This document shows, piece after piece, positions 6,284 through 7,181 of a DNA stretch of 7,181 nt; within the stretch, counting starts at the first letter, position 1; every line of letters begins with the position of its first letter. The notes under the pieces were generated by a model. The model worked only from the letters and a program-made list of their open reading frames with translations. It searched no databases and was not told the origin of the DNA. A program made the translations under genes and the position numbers. The stretch comes from CBFGWV01 sp965652545 (GTDB lineage: Bacteria > Pseudomonadota > Gammaproteobacteria > Competibacterales > Competibacteraceae): contig CBFGWV010000250.1 of assembly GCA_965652545.1 (NCBI GenBank), forward strand, positions 1 through 7,181. Reading direction: 5' to 3'.

Positions 6284-7181
6284 CCACGCGCATCTACCAT
6301 CATCCGGCGTTTGCCGGACACGACACCGGGGTGGGCCATCCCGAGTCGCCCAGCCGGGTGCAAGCCATCGAGGCGGCACTGCGTCGGGAGGAGTTCACCG
6401 CCCTGGACTGGCGCGAAGCGCCGCCGGCCACCCATGCACAACTGGAGCGGGTTCACCCGCGTGGGCACGTCCAGCGCATCCTCGCGGCCGTGCCCAACCA
6501 CGGCCACCAAGCCATCGACCCGGACACCTGGCTGTCGCCCGGCAGTGGCGAGGCCGCGCTACGCGCGGCCGGCGCGGCCTGCGCGGCGGTCGATGCCGTT
6601 CTCGACGAGGCGGTGAACAACGCGTTCTGCCTGGTCCGCCCGCCCGGTCATCATGCTGAACGCAACCGCTCGATGGGCTTCTGCCTGTTCAACAACATCG
6701 CGGTGGCCGCCGCCCACGCCCAAAGCCGCGGACTCAGGCGCCTGGCCATCGTGGATTTCGACGTCCACCACGGTAACGGCACTCAGGATATCGCCGACCA
6801 GCACGCCGACTGGCTGTTCGTCTCCACCCACCAGTCGCCGCTGTACCCGGGCACCGGGCACCGCGACGAGCGTGGCAACGGCAACCTGCTCAACCTGCCG
6901 CTGCCGCCAATGAGCGATGGCCGCGCCTTCCGCCGCTTATGGGCGGATGTCGGCCTACCCGCCGTCGAAGACCACCGGCCGGACATCATCCTGGTCTCGG
7001 CCGGCTTCGACGCCCACGTCATGGACCCGCTGGCCGGGTTAGCGCTGGAGGATGACGACTACGCCTGGATCAGCCGCGAAATCGTCGCTCTGGCCGAGCG
7101 TGTCTGCGATGGCCGGGTGGTCTCATCGCTGGAGGGCGGCTACCAGTTGGAGGCGCTGGCCAGCAGTGCCAGCGCCCATGT
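6280..7181 (+). CDS. Histone deacetylase-family hydrolase, class II type (3'-truncated)
   Basis: Zinc-dependent amidohydrolase of the HDAC superfamily, expected to remove acetyl groups from lysine or a small amine in the cytoplasm. The first 300 codons are present and the frame runs off the window without a stop. The start is taken as TTG 6280, overlapping the CBS stop as TTGA and giving the usual N-terminus TRIYHHPAF...GHPESPSRV. The alternative GTG at 6331 would remove conserved residues. Key features: RPPGHHAE with catalytic His124-His125, MGFCLFNN, DFDVHHGNGTQD with zinc ligands Asp161 and His163, STHQSPLYPGTG, SAGFDAHVMDPL with third zinc ligand Asp244, and LEGGY with catalytic Tyr288. 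RPPGHH marks the class II/HdaH-like branch rather than the class I-like AcuC branch. Leu251 in MDPLAG is the residue type of acyl-lysine enzymes such as HDAC6. HDAC10-type polyamine deacetylases have Glu there. Substrate unknown. Little of the gene should be missing. Confidence 0.9.
   Translation, partial: MTTRIYHHPAFAGHDTGVGHPESPSRVQAIEAALRREEFTALDWREAPPATHAQLERVHPRGHVQRILAAVPNHGHQAIDPDTWLSPGSGEAALRAAGAACAAVDAVLDEAVNNAFCLVRPPGHHAERNRSMGFCLFNNIAVAAAHAQSRGLRRLAIVDFDVHHGNGTQDIADQHADWLFVSTHQSPLYPGTGHRDERGNGNLLNLPLPPMSDGRAFRRLWADVGLPAVEDHRPDIILVSAGFDAHVMDPLAGLALEDDDYAWISREIVALAERVCDGRVVSSLEGGYQLEALASSASAH

Noticed and set aside
1..7181. Mobile elements, CRISPR arrays, tRNA or rRNA genes
   Set aside because: No transposase or integrase motifs, spaced direct-repeat arrays, or tRNA/rRNA signatures were seen on either strand. 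Gene order and composition look uniform and chromosomal.

Overview
The window is a GC-rich stretch (roughly 65% G+C by eye) with every recognisable gene on the + strand. It reads as a proteobacterial chromosome, most likely a gammaproteobacterium, judging from the DctB/DctD/TRAP layout and the resemblance of the binding protein to pseudomonad DctP. The species cannot be told from this sequence. There is no sign of mobile elements, tRNA or rRNA genes, or CRISPR.

Region 1 (1-2552) is a two-component system. It holds the C-terminal two thirds of a DctB-type sensor histidine kinase, whose 5' end lies outside the window. A complete DctD-type sigma-54-dependent response regulator follows and overlaps it by 4 bp. 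Region 2 (2553-2856) is a 304-base intergenic control region. Its features line up as expected for DctD control: a near-repeated dyad element present twice exactly 33 bp apart (the distal copy lies inside the end of dctD), an IHF-like site, a sigma-54-type -24/-12 element, and a leader of about 210 nt. The leader contains hairpins and a possible 32-codon open frame with a strong Shine-Dalgarno sequence. Region 3 (2857-5801) encodes a complete tripartite TRAP transporter: periplasmic binding protein DctP, small membrane protein DctQ and large membrane protein DctM. A strong 12-bp hairpin separates dctP from dctQ. Region 4 (5849-7181) encodes a short tandem-CBS-domain protein followed, through a TTGA overlap, by a class II-type histone-deacetylase-family enzyme that runs off the 3' edge.

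As a working model, DctB senses external C4-dicarboxylate and phosphorylates DctD. DctD bound at the tandem sites activates sigma-54 RNA polymerase, with IHF bending the DNA, to express DctPQM for Na+- or H+-coupled uptake of succinate, malate or fumarate. The CBS/deacetylase pair may be read through from the transporter operon. It recalls the acuB-acuC pair that controls acetyl-CoA synthetase in Bacillus, but that link is an inference. Most of the window is a well-known system. The least ordinary parts are the dctP leader and the CBS-deacetylase pair.
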